Origin: Treponema parvum
Lineage (GTDB): Bacteria; Spirochaetota; Spirochaetia; Treponematales; Treponemataceae
Assembly (NCBI RefSeq): GCF_017893965.1
Contig: NZ_CP054142.1
Location: 2,294,001-2,358,000, forward strand
Direction: 5' to 3'
DNA: 64,000 nt
Each line of letters starts with the position of its first letter. The stretch's first letter is position 1. A program made the position numbers and the translations under genes. The notes below the pieces were generated by a model. It saw nothing but the letters and a program-made list of their open reading frames with translations, was not told the origin of the DNA and searched no databases. This document shows positions 61,383-64,000 of this stretch, piece after piece.

Positions 61383-61420
61383 CTTCGAGTTTGCCTTTAG
61401 GCAAACGTCGCTTATTAAAC
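61383..61420 (+). repeat. Family B hairpin repeat, copy 5 (dctQ leader)
   Basis: AACTTCGA, hairpin GTTTGCC-ttta-GGCAAAC (7 bp), then GTCGCTTATT. Against GTTTCGG...CCGAAAC of the other copies, three stem bases are replaced on both arms while pairing is kept. The flanking GTCGCTTATT is unchanged. The ribosome site AAGGA follows 10 nt later. Confidence 0.65.
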
Positions 61421-61437
61421 TAAGGAAATAGAACAAA

Positions 61438-61986
61438 ATGTCTGATAAAAAGCAAGCAAATGCCAAATCAATTTTGAGGTACGTGGATATCTACATATCC
61501 TCAGCGGCTTTGATCGTTTTGATCGCGATTACTTTCTTGGGCGTCATAGCGCGATACTGTATTGGCTCGCCGTTCGGCTGGACTGAAGAAATGCAGGCTT
61601 TTTTAATAGTCTGGGTTGTCTTTTCAGCTGCCGGCGCGGCTTTCCGCACCGGAAATCATTCGGCGATAGATATAGTATATGTGTCCGTCCCAAAGAAAGC
61701 CCATAAGGTTTTGGATGTTTTAATTGCCGTAATTTCGATCTTGGTCTTATGCTATTTAGCCTATACAACGGTAATATACTTAAACTTGTTTATGGCAACC
61801 GGCCGAAAAACTTCGGTTTTACAGATTCCTTATATTTTTATTTATTCCATAGTTTTATTGTCCTGTGTTTTACAAATCATAAATTTCGTCATGGTAAATA
61901 TTTTGGGAAAATGGGACGAATCTGTGGATCTTATTGAAGAAAATAAACTCACAGGCAGTGAATTTTCGGGAACCGACGATAAATAG
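61438..61986 (+). CDS. dctQ: TRAP transporter small permease DctQ (second system)
   Basis: 182 residues, four transmembrane helices. RYCIGSPFGWTEEMQAFLIVWVVFSAAGAAFRTGNH is the DctQ block, parallel to the first system. Between it and dctP lie an attenuator hairpin and a family B repeat. Confidence 0.93.
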   Translation: MSDKKQANAKSILRYVDIYISSAALIVLIAITFLGVIARYCIGSPFGWTEEMQAFLIVWVVFSAAGAAFRTGNHSAIDIVYVSVPKKAHKVLDVLIAVISILVLCYLAYTTVIYLNLFMATGRKTSVLQIPYIFIYSIVLLSCVLQIINFVMVNILGKWDESVDLIEENKLTGSEFSGTDDK

Positions 61987-62001
61987 AATAGGAGAAATAA
62001 A

Positions 62002-63285
62002 ATGAATCTGATCGCCGTATGCGCAATAGTGTTGCTAGTGCTTTTATTTATGAAAGTTCCCGTTTACATAGCAGTACTCGGAGCCTCCGCCGTTTATACA
62101 ATTTTCAACCCTTCAATCAACCCGATGATCTTTGCGCAAAAAATGATAAGCGGTACGGAAGGTCTTTCCCTTCTGGCTATACCGTTTTTTGTTTGCGCCG
62201 GCATATTTATGAACTATACCGGCGTCACAAAGAGGATCATGCATTTTTGTGAAGTCATGACTTCCAGAATGTACGGAGGGCTCGCCCAAGTCAATGTTTT
62301 GCTTTCAACTCTTATGGGCGGCCTTTCCGGTTCGTCATTGGCGGACGCCGCCATGGAATGCAAAATGCTCGTTCCCTCTATGGTCAAATCAGGCTTTTCG
62401 CTGTCTTTTTCGGCGGTCGTTACCGGCGCTTCGGGAATGATAGTCCCTCTTATTCCTCCGGGAGTAGGCCTTATAATATACGGCGTCATAAATAATATTT
62501 CCATCGGAAAATTGTTTGTGGCCGGCATCGTTCCAGGTCTTACGATGACCGTCACTTTAATGATTTTCGTCAGGTTCTATTCGAAAAAAAGAAATTATCT
62601 TCCTAAACGAACTACGAAAATTTCCGTAAAAGAAAAAATCGATGCCCTGCGCCCCGCGATTTGGCCCCTCCTTTTACCTATCATAATCATTGGAGGCGTG
62701 CGGCTGGGTATTTTTACCGCAACGGAATCGGGAGCCGTCGCAATCGCTTATGCGCTGTTTTTGGGAATATGCTATAAAGAGCTTAAACTAAAAGACTTTT
62801 TACAGGGATGTAAAGAAGGCGTCATAACTACTACTTCCATAATGCTGATAATAGGAGCGGCAACTTGTTTTTCATGGATTCTTACAAAGGAACAGATTCC
62901 GCAGGCCGTTTCGGCATGGATGGTTTCCATAATCCGTAACAAGTACGTATTCCTTATCCTTGTAAATATATTCCTAGTTATTGTAGGAATGTTTATCGAA
63001 GGCAACGCTTCGATGATCGTTTTGGCTCCGATCTTAGCGCCTGTCGCGGCACAATATGGAATTGATCCGATCCATTTCGGAATGGTGTACATATTCAACT
63101 GTACTATAGGAGCTTTTACGCCTCCGATGGGAACTTTAATATTTGTTTGCTGCGGAGTTACGGGATGCTCCACAAAGGAATTTATAAAAGATTCCATACC
63201 GTTCTACTTTTTATTCTTCATCGATCTTATATTGATCACATTCTTCCCGCCGCTTTCGACAGGATTGGTCAATCTAATCTATTAG
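62002..63285 (+). CDS. dctM: TRAP transporter large permease DctM (second system)
   Basis: 427 residues; the same motif series as 55675-56961 (GGLSGSSLADAAMECKMLVP, IVPLIPPGVGLIIYG, FIEGNASMIVLAPILAP, IGAFTPPMGTLIFV). AGGAG precedes the ATG. The close relation with the first DctM suggests an old duplication within this lineage. Confidence 0.95.
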   Translation: MNLIAVCAIVLLVLLFMKVPVYIAVLGASAVYTIFNPSINPMIFAQKMISGTEGLSLLAIPFFVCAGIFMNYTGVTKRIMHFCEVMTSRMYGGLAQVNVLLSTLMGGLSGSSLADAAMECKMLVPSMVKSGFSLSFSAVVTGASGMIVPLIPPGVGLIIYGVINNISIGKLFVAGIVPGLTMTVTLMIFVRFYSKKRNYLPKRTTKISVKEKIDALRPAIWPLLLPIIIIGGVRLGIFTATESGAVAIAYALFLGICYKELKLKDFLQGCKEGVITTTSIMLIIGAATCFSWILTKEQIPQAVSAWMVSIIRNKYVFLILVNIFLVIVGMFIEGNASMIVLAPILAPVAAQYGIDPIHFGMVYIFNCTIGAFTPPMGTLIFVCCGVTGCSTKEFIKDSIPFYFLFFIDLILITFFPPLSTGLVNLIY

Positions 63286-63306
63286 CAACTTAAAGAAGGA
63301 AAATAT

Positions 63307-64000
63307 ATGAAATTTGATGCCGAAAATCGTAAAATCGTCAGTGATTTGGTAAAAGACACTTATCTGCCTAAGATGTTTAAGATTAAGCAGGTGTTTCCCA
63401 GACCGCGCATAGAAATAAAAGACATACCGCTGTCTGTCTTTAACGCTTTGGATGAAAACGGTTGCGGATCCAAGGTAAAAAAAGGCATGCGTATAGCGAT
63501 TACAGTAGGTTCCAGAGGAATAAGCAACGAAGCATTGGTCGTAAAAAGCATTGTCGATTGGGTGATCCTACAAGGGGCAGATCCCTTTATAGTTCCTGCG
63601 ATGGGAAGCCACGGCGGCGCCACTGCCGCAGGACAGATTGGAATCCTTGAGTCATACGGGGTTACGCAATCGTATTGCGGCTGCCCCATTCTGTCCTCGA
63701 TGGAAGTCAAAAAAATCGGCAAGACCGAAACGGGGCTCGACGTATTTATAGACAAGTATGCGGCGGAAGCCGACGGCATCATCGTAAACTGCAGGATTAA
63801 ACCGCACACGGCGTTCCGCGGCCCTTATGAAAGCGGTTTTATGAAAATGATGGCCATTGGACTGGGAAAACAATACGGCGCGGAAGCCTGTCATGAAGCG
63901 GGATTCAAAAACATGGCAAAAAACGTTCCCCTGTTCGGCAATGCAATACTAAAAAATGCTCCCATCCTTTTCGGTTTAGGCGTTATCGAAAACGCATATG
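63307..64000 (+). CDS. LarA-like (DUF2088) isomerase, partial
   Basis: About 231 N-terminal residues; cut by the window edge. The sequence matches the nickel-pincer lactate-racemase superfamily: GMRIAITVGSRGISN, FIVPAMGSHGGATAAGQ (glycine-rich loop with His), an aspartate-rich segment, IIVNCRIKPHTAF (conserved Lys-x-His) and FMKMMAIGLGKQYGAE. LarA homologues racemise or epimerise 2-hydroxy acids with the NPN nickel cofactor; a sugar-acid or short 2-hydroxy acid is likely here given the TRAP genes just upstream (21 nt). LarB/C/E cofactor genes are not in the window. Confidence 0.85.
   Translation, partial: MKFDAENRKIVSDLVKDTYLPKMFKIKQVFPRPRIEIKDIPLSVFNALDENGCGSKVKKGMRIAITVGSRGISNEALVVKSIVDWVILQGADPFIVPAMGSHGGATAAGQIGILESYGVTQSYCGCPILSSMEVKKIGKTETGLDVFIDKYAAEADGIIVNCRIKPHTAFRGPYESGFMKMMAIGLGKQYGAEACHEAGFKNMAKNVPLFGNAILKNAPILFGLGVIENAY

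Noticed and set aside
57480-63300. The two TRAP operons as a recent inverted duplication
   Set aside because: The proteins are clearly paralogous but differ at many positions, and intergenic sequences are unrelated, so any duplication is old.

Overview
The window looks like a chromosomal segment of a host-associated or fermentative spirochaete, most likely a Treponema. The support is indirect: a diderm gene set (an Mce/Mla lipid-transport operon, many lipoproteins, a possible beta-barrel protein), a BspA-like leucine-rich-repeat lipoprotein, GTP-dependent PEP carboxykinase, a fused MsrA-MsrB lipoprotein, a fused AroD-AroE, TrkAH, and TRAP transporters feeding a hexuronate/aldonate pathway. 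I saw no rRNA, tRNA, CRISPR, prophage or insertion-sequence transposase gene.

Layout. 1-1.2 kb: a minus-strand ArsB/NhaD-like transporter (cut by the window edge) behind what I read as a yybP-ykoY manganese riboswitch with its own promoter and terminator. 1.2-1.44 kb: a MITE-like palindromic element. 1.66-3.6 kb: pckG and its terminator. 3.7-8.35 kb (minus): Mla-type operon (permease, ATPase, MCE protein, TPR lipoprotein) after an M29 aminopeptidase. 8.5-12.6 kb: rsmE, an HExxH protein, an exported protein, rsmG. 12.6-15.75 kb (minus): a TPR protein with an Mrr-like tail, and an aminotransferase with its Lrp-type regulator. 16-21 kb: orphan hisG, a GH18 protein, an FGGY kinase and AraD. 21-27 kb (minus): EEP-fold protein, ychF, rpiA, aroDE, a membrane protein, a NUDIX hydrolase. 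27-31 kb: two lipoproteins, one with four repeats and an FGE-like domain. 31.6-52.3 kb: housekeeping and transport genes (pgi, BspA-like protein, DAACS symporter, apbE-aspS, TauE-rlmB-ychJ, trkAH, msrAB, bcp, GNAT, a UDG-like protein, a BASS transporter). 52.4-64 kb: a catabolic island with two divergent TRAP transporters, uxaA, uxaB, an LgoD-like dehydrogenase and a LarA-like isomerase. This suggests uptake of a sugar acid such as L-galactonate or a hexuronate, with conversion through tagaturonate and altronate to KDG.

Two regulatory themes cut across the window. First, at least seven genes have a sigma-70-like -35/-10 pair whose -10 ends only 6-9 nt before the ATG, with no usable Shine-Dalgarno; these should give leaderless mRNAs. 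Second, three families of short structured repeats (A, B and C below) lie mostly directly upstream of unrelated genes, often ending at the ribosome-binding site, and some copies show compensatory stem changes. All function statements rest on motif reading by eye; no database search was run.
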